Shown here: piece after piece, positions 1-7,448 of the stretch
How the letters are laid out: each line of letters starts with the position of its first letter
How positions within the stretch are numbered: position 1 is the stretch's first letter
NCBI RefSeq assembly: GCF_900113035.1
Contig: NZ_FONX01000002.1
Span: 248,001 to 312,000 of the forward strand
From: Paracidovorax wautersii
GTDB lineage: Bacteria > Pseudomonadota > Gammaproteobacteria > Burkholderiales > Burkholderiaceae_C
Direction: 5' to 3'
Length of the DNA: 64,000 nucleotides
The notes under the pieces: generated by a model
The model's input: only the letters and a program-made list of their open reading frames with translations
What the model was told of the DNA's origin: nothing
Databases searched by the model: none
Program-made: the position numbers and the translations under genes

Positions 1-2
1 GC

Positions 3-359
3 TCCACCGTGTCGGAAGAGATCATCGCCGCGATGGAGCCGCTCAACCCCAAGGCGCGCGAGCTGCTCACGCGCAAGAACAGCGCGTTCTCCGGTTTCCT
101 CGGCCCCGATGGCCGCGTGATCGGCCAGCCGCTGATCGACGCCGAGGGCATCACCTACGCCGACATCGACCTGGGCCGCTGCATCCAGCCGCGCCAGATG
201 CACGACATCACCGGCCACTACAACCGCTTCGACGTCTTCGACCTGCGCGTGAACCGCCGGCCGCTGCAGGCCGCGCGCTTCGACGATGCGCCGGCAGAGA
301 CCGACGCCCTGCAGCCGACGCAGGACGGCGCGGACGCCTTTCAGGAAATCCAGCCATGA
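3..359 (+). CDS. Nitrilase family hydrolase, C-terminal part (5' end outside window)
   Basis: About 118 codons are open from the window edge, so the start and the catalytic Glu-Lys-Cys residues are off the left side. The visible part, SGFLGPDGRVIGQPL followed by GITYADIDLGRCIQPR and GHYNRFDVFDLRVNR, is the typical C-terminal end of aliphatic/aromatic nitrilases (carbon-nitrogen hydrolase superfamily), which turn nitriles into acids and ammonia. The tail is Asp/Ala/Gln-rich. Its stop overlaps the next ATG (ATGA), so it is co-transcribed with the Asp/Glu-racemase-like gene. The substrate cannot be read from this fragment. Confidence 0.85.
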   Translation, partial: STVSEEIIAAMEPLNPKARELLTRKNSAFSGFLGPDGRVIGQPLIDAEGITYADIDLGRCIQPRQMHDITGHYNRFDVFDLRVNRRPLQAARFDDAPAETDALQPTQDGADAFQEIQP

Positions 360-1129
360 CCAGCAACACCACCGCCACCCTCCGCGCCTTCCGCATCGGG
401 CAGATCGTGCCCAGCTCCAACACCACCATGGAAACGGAGATCCCGGCCGTCCTGCGCGCGCGCGAGGCGCTGCACCCGGAGCGCTTCACCTTCCATTCCA
501 GCCGCATGCGGATGAAGCACGTCACCAAGGAGGAGCTGGCCGCGATGGACGGCGACAGCGACCGCTGCGCGCTGGAGCTGTCGGACGCGCGCGTCGATGT
601 GCTGGGCTACGCATGCCTGGTCGCCATCATGAGCATGGGCCGCGGCTACCACCGCGTCTCCGAAGCGCGCCTGCACCAGCGCACGGTGGACAACGGCGGC
701 GCCGCGCCCGTGGTCACCAGCGCCGGGGCGCTGGTCGATGGCCTGCACGCCATCGGCGCGAAGAAGGTGTCCATCCTCACGCCCTACATGAAGCCGCTCA
801 CGCAGCTGGTGATCGACTACATCGAGAGCGAAGGCATCGAGGTGGTGGACAGCATCTCGCTGGAGATCCCCGACAACCTCGAAGTCGGCCGCCAGGACCC
901 GCGCGCGCCCATCGAGATCACGAAGAAGCTCAAGACCGCCGGCGTGGATGCGGTGGTCGCATCGGCCTGCGTGCAGATGCCCTCGCTCGCCTCGGTGCAG
1001 CCCATCGAAGACCGCGTGGGCCTGCCGGTGCTGTGCTCGTCGGTGGCCACCACCTGGCAGATGCTCAAGAAGCTGGGCCTCTCCACCCAGGTGCCGGGCT
1101 ATGGCGCGCTGCTCAGCGGACGCTATTGA
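356..1129 (+). CDS. Maleate cis-trans isomerase-like Asp/Glu racemase family protein
   Basis: A 257-aa protein of the aspartate/glutamate racemase superfamily, closest in layout to maleate isomerase and arylmalonate decarboxylase. The N-terminal IGQIVPSSNTTMETEIP segment is the family's substrate loop. Two candidate catalytic cysteines are Cys87 (GYACLVAIMS) and Cys205 (ASACVQMPS). Their 118-residue spacing equals that of the catalytic pair in characterised maleate isomerases. These enzymes isomerise maleate to fumarate at the end of nicotinate and hydroxypyridine breakdown. The ATGA overlap with the nitrilase and the downstream MarR gene suggest a small catabolic operon. Activity on maleate is inference; a decarboxylase or racemase with another substrate is possible. 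Confidence 0.8.
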   Translation: MTSNTTATLRAFRIGQIVPSSNTTMETEIPAVLRAREALHPERFTFHSSRMRMKHVTKEELAAMDGDSDRCALELSDARVDVLGYACLVAIMSMGRGYHRVSEARLHQRTVDNGGAAPVVTSAGALVDGLHAIGAKKVSILTPYMKPLTQLVIDYIESEGIEVVDSISLEIPDNLEVGRQDPRAPIEITKKLKTAGVDAVVASACVQMPSLASVQPIEDRVGLPVLCSSVATTWQMLKKLGLSTQVPGYGALLSGRY

Positions 1130-1304
1130 AGAGGCCGGGGCTGCCGCCCAGGCGGCAGCGGCAGGCAGCGCGGCATCACAGCCGGCGCCTGCGGCGGCCG
1201 GGCGGGGGCCGGGGGGCGCCCTAGAATGGGGCGCAATCCTGCCCGGCAGCGGCGGGACGGCGGCAGAGCCCGCCGGTACCGAGGCCGTTGCCGCACCCCC
1301 GCCC

Positions 1305-1748
1305 ATGTCCGAGTCCGAACCCTTCGTCGATCACTACCTTCCCGCCCTGCTGGGCCAGGCCTGGCACCTCGTGTCGTCCGAATTCCATGCGGTGGTGGAA
1401 TCGCAGGGCCTGTCGGTGCTGGAGTGGCGCGTGCTCTCCACCCTGGTGGGCAACGGCCCCATGGGCATCAGCCGGCTGGCGCAGAAGACGGTGAGCAAGC
1501 AGCCCACCGTCACCCGGCTGCTCGACCGGCTCGAAGCCCAGGGCCACGTGCAGCGCGTGCCCGACGCCAAGGACGGCCGCGTCACGCGGGTGCGCGTCAC
1601 GCGCAGCGGGCGCAAGCTGGTCTCGGGCCTGCTCGCCCAGGCCGAGCTGCACGAGAAGATGGTGCTGGCCTCGCTGGGCGCGCGCAAGTCCGAGGCGCTG
1701 AAGGCGGCGCTGCACGAGCTCATCGACCGCTACGGCCCCGCGGACTGA
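1305..1748 (+). CDS. MarR family transcriptional regulator
   Basis: A 147-aa winged-helix protein. The dimer helix (PALLGQAWHLVSSEFHAVV) is followed by the DNA-binding part: LEWRVLSTLV, ISRLAQKTVSKQPTVTRLLDRLEAQG and the wing RVPDAKDGRVTRVRVT. I chose the ATG at 1305 because homology to the family begins there; the reading frame is open much further upstream but only as GC-rich noise. It lies about 175 bp after the isomerase gene on the same strand and is the obvious candidate to sense an aromatic or acid intermediate of that pathway, as MarR-type NicR does in nicotinate clusters (family knowledge; target not shown here). Confidence 0.88.
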   Translation: MSESEPFVDHYLPALLGQAWHLVSSEFHAVVESQGLSVLEWRVLSTLVGNGPMGISRLAQKTVSKQPTVTRLLDRLEAQGHVQRVPDAKDGRVTRVRVTRSGRKLVSGLLAQAELHEKMVLASLGARKSEALKAALHELIDRYGPAD

Positions 1749-1887
1749 CTGAGTCGCTTGAGTTCGGTGGCATGCGCGGTGGCCACGGGTCTCTTTGCTC
1801 TGTCCAATGCCTGCGCCGGCCAGTCGATTCGTGCAGGAATGCATGCTGGCCAGCCACAGCGGCGTTTCGTGCGGGCAGACTGCAAGC

Positions 1888-2544
1888 ATGATTTCCTCAC
1901 TGAAATACCCCGACGCGGACCTCGGTGCCGACGCTCTGCACAGCTACGTGCCGGCCCAGGGCCACGGCCTGCCGCACGACCCGCTGCCCTCCATCCTCGG
2001 GCCCCGGCCCATCGGGTGGATCTCCACGCGCAGCGCCGCGGGCCGCATCAACCTGGCGCCCTACAGCTTCTTCAACATCTTCAACTACCGCCCGCCCATC
2101 GTGGCGTTCTCCAGCGTGGGCTACAAGGACACGGTGGCGAATGCCGAGGCGACGGGCGAATTCGTCTTCAACCTGGCCACGCGCGAGCTGGCCGAGGCCA
2201 TGAACGCCACCAGCAGCGAACAGCCTTCGGAGCAGGACGAATTCGCGCTCGCAGGCCTCACGCCCGCGCCCTGCGTGCAGGTGGCCGCGCCGCGCCTGGC
2301 GCAGAGCCCGGTGTCGCTGGAATGCCGCGTGACCCAGGTGCAGCGCCTGGCCGACCTGCAGGGCCGCGCGCTCGATACCTGGATGGTGCTGGCCGAGGTG
2401 GTGCAGGTCCACATCGCGCAGGCGCTGCTGCCCGGCGGCCTCTACGACACGGCGGCGGCGCGGCCCATCCTGCGCGGCGGCGGGCCGGCGGATTACTTCG
2501 AGATCACGCCCGAGGCGCGCTTCCTCATGCGCCGGCCGCGCTGA
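1888..2544 (+). CDS. Flavin reductase-like (FMN-binding split barrel) family protein
   Basis: A 218-aa protein of the flavin reductase-like family. GPRPIGWISTRSAAGRINLAPYSFFN is the FMN phosphate-binding strand and loop, followed by RPPIVAFSSVGYKDTVANAEATGEFVFNLA. Members bind FMN in a split barrel; some reduce flavin for a partner monooxygenase, others have unknown substrates. The start at 1888 (MISSLKYPD) gives the usual family length; longer in-frame starts exist upstream. It stands alone between the MarR gene and the convergent WYL regulator. Its TGA stop directly abuts the palindromic relic at 2545. Confidence 0.82.
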   Translation: MISSLKYPDADLGADALHSYVPAQGHGLPHDPLPSILGPRPIGWISTRSAAGRINLAPYSFFNIFNYRPPIVAFSSVGYKDTVANAEATGEFVFNLATRELAEAMNATSSEQPSEQDEFALAGLTPAPCVQVAAPRLAQSPVSLECRVTQVQRLADLQGRALDTWMVLAEVVQVHIAQALLPGGLYDTAAARPILRGGGPADYFEITPEARFLMRRPR

Positions 2545-2579
2545 GAACGTGAACACGTTCCGAGATCGTCAACACGTTC
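2545..2579. repeat. 35-bp relic carrying one terminal repeat of the MITE seen at 7476
   Basis: Read on the minus strand it begins GAACGTGTTGACGATCTC, which matches 17 of 18 bases of the MITE terminal inverted repeat at 7476 (GAACGTGTTTACGATCTC), and it ends in CACGTTC, the reverse complement of the first seven bases. AACACGTTCCGAG occurs twice, at 2552 and 2571. It looks like a MITE reduced to its ends by internal deletion or by imprecise excision. It supplies the stop codon of the minus-strand WYL regulator. No clean target duplication is visible (TGA left, CGA right). Confidence 0.6.
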
Positions 2580-3315
2580 CGAGGGGCCGCGGCGCCTCGC
2601 CGGCCACGTCGGCGCGGGCCGCCGCCCGGTCGGCCATCCTGCGTTTCTCCTTGCGCAGCAGGTCGGCCAGCGTGCGGCCCGGCTGCACGGGAAAGCGCTC
2701 GTCCAGCACCTGCAGTGCGGCCACGCGGTCGATGCGGAAGCCCCGGAAGTCGCCGCGCAGTTCGCACCAGGCGGCCATGGTCCATACGCGGCCCCAGTAG
2801 AAGCAGCCCAGCGGCCACAGGCGGCGCGCGCTGGGGCGGCCCTGCTCGTCGGCGTAGTCGATGCGCACGATCTGGCGGCGCTGCACGGCCTCGCGCAGCG
2901 CCTGCAGCGTGGCCTGCTCCCGTTCGCCCAGACCCACCGCGGGGGCGTACAGCGCCTGGGCCTCGGCCGCGGCGCGGGCCGCGGGCGGCAGCACGGACAG
3001 GATCTTGCCCAGCGCGCTCTCCACCTCGGCGCCCAGGCCCGGGTCGAGCCAGGCCTGGGCCAGCCGCGCTGCGGCGACCAGGGCGTTGGCCTCGCCCTGG
3101 CTGAACATCAGCGGCGGCAGCTCGAAGCCCGGGCCCAGGCGGTAGCCCACGCCGGCTTCGCCTTCGATGGGCACGCCCTGGCGCTGCAGGTCCGCCACGT
3201 CGCGGTAGATGGTGCGCACCGACACCTCCAGCCGCCCGGCCAGGAAGTCGGCCGTGGACAGGCGCCGGCCCCGGATGAGCTGCACGATCTGGAAGAGGCG
3301 GTCCGCACGGCGCAT
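2569..3315 (-). CDS. YafY-type HTH and WYL domain transcriptional regulator
   Basis: A 248-aa regulator with an N-terminal DeoR-like winged helix (residues 1-55: RLFQIVQLIRGRRLSTADFL then VSVRTIYRDVADLQRQG), a helical linker and a C-terminal WYL domain from about residue 140 (IVRIDYADEQGR, LWPLGCFYWGRVWTMAAW, FRGFRIDRV). WYL domains bind small ligands or nucleic acid and tune the HTH. It lies on the same strand as, and downstream of, a VOC gene, a pairing often seen for YafY-like regulators. The last three residues (GTC) and the stop codon come from the MITE relic, so the C terminus has been altered by a mobile element. Confidence 0.87.
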   Translation of the reverse strand: MRRADRLFQIVQLIRGRRLSTADFLAGRLEVSVRTIYRDVADLQRQGVPIEGEAGVGYRLGPGFELPPLMFSQGEANALVAAARLAQAWLDPGLGAEVESALGKILSVLPPAARAAAEAQALYAPAVGLGEREQATLQALREAVQRRQIVRIDYADEQGRPSARRLWPLGCFYWGRVWTMAAWCELRGDFRGFRIDRVAALQVLDERFPVQPGRTLADLLRKEKRRMADRAAARADVAGEAPRPLGTC

Positions 3316-3341
3316 GCACTAATCCACACGAATAAGGGATG

Positions 3342-3395
3342 GAAAACGGCTGCAGCCCAATGCATATGAGGGCGTGCAGCTATCGAATCAGGAGC
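3342..3395. repeat. Dispersed ATAGCTGC palindromic repeat, copy 1
   Basis: On the minus strand the copy reads CGATAGCTGCACGCCC, then GGGCTGCAGCCG and a short T-run. The same layout (GATAGCTGC, spacer, GGGCTGTAGCC) occurs at 23264, and related copies lie at 10744, 51076, 55697 and 63723. This copy sits between the VOC gene and the WYL regulator, both on the minus strand. Confidence 0.6.
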
Positions 3396-3467
3396 GCCGG
3401 AGGGCTTCCGGCTCCCGCGTGAGGGGCGCTCGCGCCCGGCGGCCGATGATAGGCACGGCCGGCGCCC

Positions 3468-3869
3468 TCACCGTGTCTGCGCGTGCAGGCCGATGGTGTT
3501 GCCGTCCACGTCCACCATGTGGGCGATGTAGCCGATGCCGCGCGGCAGCTCCAGCACCTCGCCCACCACCTGGCCGCCCGCGGGGGCGATGCGCGCCACG
3601 GCGGCGTCCAGGCTGGGGCTGCAGTCCAGGTAGATGCGCACGCCGGCGCCGGGGGCGACGCGGTAGTCCGGGCCGGTGCACAGGCACCCGCCGGTGGCGC
3701 CGCCATCGCGGGCGAACAGCACCATGGGGCCGCCGCCGAAGTCCTCGTGCTGCATGGGGCGGGCCAGCACCTGTTCGTAGAACGCCTGGGCGCGCGGCAG
3801 GTCGGCGCAGGGGATCTCGAACCAGTTGATGGCGGTGGTGGTGATGGCGGAAGGGGTCGAAGCGCTCAT
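3468..3869 (-). CDS. VOC (glyoxalase/bleomycin resistance fold) family protein
   Basis: A 133-aa protein, one VOC module made of two beta-alpha-beta-beta-beta repeats: NWFEIPCADLPRAQAFYEQVL, FGGGPMVLFARDGG, a middle VRIYLDCSPSLDAAVARI and a C-terminal IGYIAHMVDVDGNTIGLHA. The DVDGNTIGLH end is the typical final strand with a metal-ligand-like Asp/His. Substrate unknown; members include dioxygenases, glyoxalases and binding proteins. Start at 3869 chosen because the fold begins at INWFEIP; an upstream in-frame start adds 21 residues without homology. The downstream WYL regulator is probably co-transcribed with it. Confidence 0.85.
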   Translation of the reverse strand: MSASTPSAITTTAINWFEIPCADLPRAQAFYEQVLARPMQHEDFGGGPMVLFARDGGATGGCLCTGPDYRVAPGAGVRIYLDCSPSLDAAVARIAPAGGQVVGEVLELPRGIGYIAHMVDVDGNTIGLHAQTR

Positions 3870-4016
3870 GGCGGTGTCCTTGTCTGCAGTGAAGTTGCGA
3901 AGGACGCCATGGTGCGGGGGGCCTGCTGACAACGTCTTGTCAGCAGAGCCGGTGCGGCCGCGGAGCTGCGGAGGACTTCGACGATCCGGCCCGGGGCGCG
4001 CTGGTCGGCTCGGCCT

Positions 4017-5027
4017 TCAGCCGGCGACGGTTTCGATGCGTCCGCGCCCGCCGCGCTTGGCCGCGTAGAGCGCCGTATCGGCCCGGGTGAGCAGGGACGA
4101 GGGCGCTTCGCCCACGCGCGCCGTGACCAGCCCGGCGCTGAAGCTGAACCCGGTGCCGGCCACCTCCATGCCCTGCACCTCCTGCAGCAGCTGCTCCAGG
4201 GCCTGCGCCGCCTGCCCGGGCGTCTGGTCGGCCAGCAGCAGGGCGAATTCTTCGCCGCCCAGCCGCGCCGCCGTGCCCGCGGGCCAGCGGCGCAGCAGGC
4301 AGCCGGCCAGGGCGACCAGCACGGCGTCGCCGGCGTCGTGCCCCAGCGTGTCGTTGATGCGCTTGAAATGGTCCAGGTCCAGCATCGCCATGTGCAGCCG
4401 GCCGGGCGTGCTTTGGGCGATGGTTTCGGTCAGCCGCTCCATGAAGGCGCGGCGGTTGTCCAGGCCTGTCAGCGGGTCGGTGCGCGCGAGGCGGCGGTAC
4501 TTCTCGGTGGCTTCGTGCATCTCGCGGTGCGACCGCATGATGACGATGTTCATCATGCTGCCCACGCGGATGGCGCCGTACATGGTGAGCGCGAAGAAGA
4601 CCGGGTTCACTGCCTGGTAGTAGCTGCGATCCACCCCGATGAACGATGCGGCCAGGGTGATGGCCACGGCCACCGCATAGTCCCGCGCGCGGGGGAACAG
4701 GATGGCCATGGTGATGAGCGTCTGCACCGCCGCGAAGGCGCGCCAGTAGGCGCTCACCGGCCCGAAGGCGTCGAGCTGCAGGCGCAGGCCCAGCGCGCAG
4801 CCCAGCACCGAGAGCTGGCTCCACCAGAGCAGCGCCCGCGGGCTGCGGGTGCGCCGCAGCGACCACCACGACAGCAGCACCAGCGCCAGCAGCGCGGCAT
4901 GCACGGGGCCGCCCAGGCTGGCGCCCTGCGGATTGACCAGGGGCGCGATCACCAGGGCCGCGACGGCGACCGCGATGTTGATGTCGATCTGGCGGCCGAA
5001 GGGCCGCTGGGCGGTGGCGGTGGGCAC
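4017..5027 (-). CDS. Membrane-bound diguanylate cyclase (GGDEF)
   Basis: A 336-aa protein with about six hydrophobic segments in residues 15-170 and a GGDEF domain in residues 180-335. The active-site motif is GGEEF at 257-261, preceded by the expected DPLTGLDNRRAF and DLDHFKRINDTLGHDAGD, so cyclic-di-GMP synthesis is likely. The position of the RxxD inhibitory site, five residues before GGEEF, reads WPAG, so product inhibition through a classical I-site is not expected. The seven-helix-like N-terminal domain is of a non-extracellular type and its signal is unknown. It is encoded just downstream of proQ on the same strand (32-bp gap). Confidence 0.88.
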   Translation of the reverse strand: MPTATAQRPFGRQIDINIAVAVAALVIAPLVNPQGASLGGPVHAALLALVLLSWWSLRRTRSPRALLWWSQLSVLGCALGLRLQLDAFGPVSAYWRAFAAVQTLITMAILFPRARDYAVAVAITLAASFIGVDRSYYQAVNPVFFALTMYGAIRVGSMMNIVIMRSHREMHEATEKYRRLARTDPLTGLDNRRAFMERLTETIAQSTPGRLHMAMLDLDHFKRINDTLGHDAGDAVLVALAGCLLRRWPAGTAARLGGEEFALLLADQTPGQAAQALEQLLQEVQGMEVAGTGFSFSAGLVTARVGEAPSSLLTRADTALYAAKRGGRGRIETVAG

Positions 5028-5059
5028 GGCTGCTCTCGGGCTGCCCGGGCCTGGCCGGA

Positions 5060-5962
5060 TCAGGCCGCGGCCGGGCCGCGCAGCTGGCGCGCGCGGGCCA
5101 GCATCTGGCCCACGTTGCGCTGCTCCATGCCGTACATGTCGGCGAACTGCTCCACCGACGTGCTGCCGCTGGCCTCGTAGGCGCGCAGCAGGGCTTCGGC
5201 CTTGGCGTCGCGTTCGGCGACTTCGGCGAAGGCTTCGTCGAGCAGGGCGTTGGCGCGCTCGTCGCGGCCGCGCACCAGCGCGTCGTAGGCCTCGCGCGTG
5301 AGGCCCGAGGTTTCATAGGCCTGGGCGATGCGGCGGCGCAGCTTGGCGACGAGGTCTTCGCCGTCGCGCGGCTTCTTGCGGCGGAAGACTTCCAGCAGCG
5401 CGTGGTGGATGTGCTCGGGCGCCATGGCTTCCACGGCCTGGCCCTGCAGGTCGTGGCGCTGGCGGCCCTCGGCCACCACCTGCAGGTAGCGGGTGGAGCG
5501 GGTGTGGATGCCGAGCGCGGCCTTCAGGTCTTCCTTCTCGAAGGCGCCGGGGTGGGCGTCCTGCAGGTCCTGGAAGATGCCGCGCTTGAGCGGCAGGAAC
5601 TGTGCGCCGAAGAGGTGGGGGTAGAAGCCCGCGAGCTGTTCCAGCACCGGGTGGGTACGGCGCGGGCCGCCCGTCTGGCGCGGCGCCTGCGGCACTGCGC
5701 CAGCCTCTGCGATGGCACCGGCCGGCTGCGCGGTGGCGGGCTGGCGGCCTTTGCCGCCGCGGCGGTTGCGGCCACCTCGGCGGGCGCCCTGGCCCGCGCG
5801 GGCTGGGGTGCCATCGGCGGCTTCCGTGCCCACCGCGCCGCTGTCGGCAGATGCTGGCTGCGGGGCCGCCACGGCCCCGTTCGCAGGCTCGGCGGCGCTC
5901 GCATGGGGCGCCGGCACGGGAGCGGGGTTCTGTGGTTCAGGTGCGATCACGGGGTCGGTCAT
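5060..5962 (-). CDS. proQ: ProQ/FinO family RNA-binding protein
   Basis: A 300-aa protein with an Ala/Pro/Gly-rich, probably disordered N-terminal 95 residues, including a basic ARRGGRNRRGGKGR patch. The FinO/ProQ domain follows (about 100-210: HPVLEQLAGFYPHLFGAQFLPLKRGI, GIHTRSTRYL, then the basic RRKKPRDGEDLVAKLRRR). The C-terminal region is charged and helical. ProQ-type proteins bind structured sRNAs and mRNA 3' ends. The ATG at 5962 is preferred; an upstream ATG adds 14 residues. The gene symbol refers to the family; it is longer than typical ProQ because of the N-terminal extension. Confidence 0.87.
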   Translation of the reverse strand: MTDPVIAPEPQNPAPVPAPHASAAEPANGAVAAPQPASADSGAVGTEAADGTPARAGQGARRGGRNRRGGKGRQPATAQPAGAIAEAGAVPQAPRQTGGPRRTHPVLEQLAGFYPHLFGAQFLPLKRGIFQDLQDAHPGAFEKEDLKAALGIHTRSTRYLQVVAEGRQRHDLQGQAVEAMAPEHIHHALLEVFRRKKPRDGEDLVAKLRRRIAQAYETSGLTREAYDALVRGRDERANALLDEAFAEVAERDAKAEALLRAYEASGSTSVEQFADMYGMEQRNVGQMLARARQLRGPAAA

Positions 5963-6076
5963 GGCAAGGAAAACGCGGTTCAAGCGCGGCTGCGCAACGG
6001 TCAAAACCCGCCATCATGCCATCTTGGGTGGGGCGGAGCGTTGCGCGGCAGGGGCCCGGGGCCGCAGGCGCGCGGT

Positions 6077-7015
6077 TCACTCCGCACCCGTGGCGCGCGC
6101 TGGCGGTGGGGGCGCGGCCCCATCGCGGTCGAGCAGGCAGTCGATGAAAGCCCCCAATGCGGCAGGGCGATGCCGGCGGTGGGGGTAGTACAGGAACAGT
6201 CCCGGCCGGGTGATCGCCCACGCCTCCAGCACCGGCAGCAGCCGGCCTTCGGCCAGATGCGCCTGGACGCTGTCCCGCTCGAACACATAGGCGATGCCCA
6301 GCCCCTGCAGCGCAGCGGCCACGCCGACGTCCGAATCGTTGGTGACGACGGGGCCTTCCACGGCGACCTCCTGCCGCTGCCCCTGGTTCTCGAACTCCCA
6401 GCGATAGGCAGACCCGTCGCTCTGCAGGCGCCACTGGATGCAGGCATGGCCGCGCAGCTCGGCGGGTGAGCGGGGCGTGCCGCAGCGCGCCAAGTACCCG
6501 GGCGAGGCCACCGCCACCATCTGCACATCCGGCGTGAGGCGAACGGCCACCATGTCCTTCTCCAGCCGGCCGCCGACGCGTATGCCGGCATCGAACCGGC
6601 CGGCGACGATATCGGTCAACCCGTCGTCCACCACCAGGTCCAGCACCACCTCCGGATGCGCGCGGTGGAAACGGGCCAGCCGCGGTATCACGACCTGCCG
6701 CGCGGCCATGCCCAGGGTGTTGATCCGCAGCGTGCCACGCGCCTGGCCCGTGGCCGCGCTGGCCTGGGCCACGGCGTCGGCCATTTCCTGCATCAGCGGG
6801 GCCAGGCGCGCATGCAGCTGCGCCCCCGGTGCCGTGGGGGCCACGCTGCGGGTGGTGCGGTTGAGCAGCCGCACCCCCAGCCTGGTCTCCAGGTGGCGGA
6901 TGGTTTGGCTCAAGGCGGAGGGCGACAGTCCCAGCTGCGCAGCCGCACGCGCGAAGCTGCCCCGTTCCACGACCGTGGCAAAGGCTTTCAGTTCTGCAAA
7001 TTCGGCGCCGCGCAT
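6077..7015 (-). CDS. LysR family transcriptional regulator
   Basis: A 312-aa LysR-type regulator. The N-terminal HTH is FAELKAFATVVERGSFARAAAQLGLSPSALSQTIRHLE (5-45). The substrate-binding domain begins near GTLRINTLGMAARQVVIPRL (about 94) and contains LVVDDGLTDIVAGRFDAGIRVG. It is divergent from the NTF2-like gene at 7119 and shares a 103-bp intergenic region carrying a CCATTA/TAATGG inverted repeat. By the usual LysR logic it should control that gene and the SDR downstream, which has been interrupted by a MITE. Confidence 0.92.
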   Translation of the reverse strand: MRGAEFAELKAFATVVERGSFARAAAQLGLSPSALSQTIRHLETRLGVRLLNRTTRSVAPTAPGAQLHARLAPLMQEMADAVAQASAATGQARGTLRINTLGMAARQVVIPRLARFHRAHPEVVLDLVVDDGLTDIVAGRFDAGIRVGGRLEKDMVAVRLTPDVQMVAVASPGYLARCGTPRSPAELRGHACIQWRLQSDGSAYRWEFENQGQRQEVAVEGPVVTNDSDVGVAAALQGLGIAYVFERDSVQAHLAEGRLLPVLEAWAITRPGLFLYYPHRRHRPAALGAFIDCLLDRDGAAPPPPARATGAE

Positions 7016-7037
7016 TGTGTATTTCCTTCTACATAAC

Positions 7038-7067
7038 CCATTAAAACTCTAGATGATTCACTAATGG
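7038..7067. promoter_or_regulatory. Candidate LysR operator (inverted repeat)
   Basis: CCATTA at 7038-7043 and TAATGG at 7062-7067 form a perfect 6-bp inverted repeat with an 18-bp A/T-rich spacer between the divergent LysR and NTF2-like genes. The position suits LysR autoregulation and control of the divergent operon. Binding itself is inferred. Confidence 0.45.
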
Positions 7068-7118
7068 ATGAGGCCGGCGCATCCTGGCGGCTTCCCTCAT
7101 CCCACAGGAGTCATCGCC

Positions 7119-7448
7119 ATGCATCCCTTGAAGCTCCCCGAACCCTTGGCCGCTTTTTTCGCAGCCCATGGAAAGGCGCCGGACGCCTTCGCCCGCTGCT
7201 TCGCCGCAGACGCCACCGTGCGCGACGAAGGCCGGACGTACCAGGGCCGCGAGGCCATCCAGGCATGGCAGGCCGAAGCGTCGGCCCGCTACGCCTACAC
7301 CTCCACGCCCCAGGCGCTGGAACACCGCGATGCCTGGTGCATCGTCACCAGCCGGGTGGAAGGCAGCTTCCCCGGCAGCCCGGTCGATCTGCGTTACCGC
7401 TTCCAGCTGGAGCAGGGCTTGATCGCCGCGCTGGAGGTCGCGCCATGA
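7119..7448 (+). CDS. SnoaL-like/NTF2-like family protein
   Basis: A 109-aa single-domain protein with the polyketide cyclase SnoaL/NTF2 pattern: PLAAFFAAHGKAPDAFARCFAADATVRDEGRTYQGREAIQAW, then strands ending in DLRYRFQLEQGLIAALEV. Such domains act as isomerases, cyclases or ligand-binding cones; no specific substrate can be named. The ATG at 7119 follows the sequence CACAGGAGTC, a good ribosome binding site. The stop overlaps the ATG of the following SDR (ATGA), so the two were one translation-coupled unit before the SDR was disrupted. Confidence 0.8.
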   Translation: MHPLKLPEPLAAFFAAHGKAPDAFARCFAADATVRDEGRTYQGREAIQAWQAEASARYAYTSTPQALEHRDAWCIVTSRVEGSFPGSPVDLRYRFQLEQGLIAALEVAP

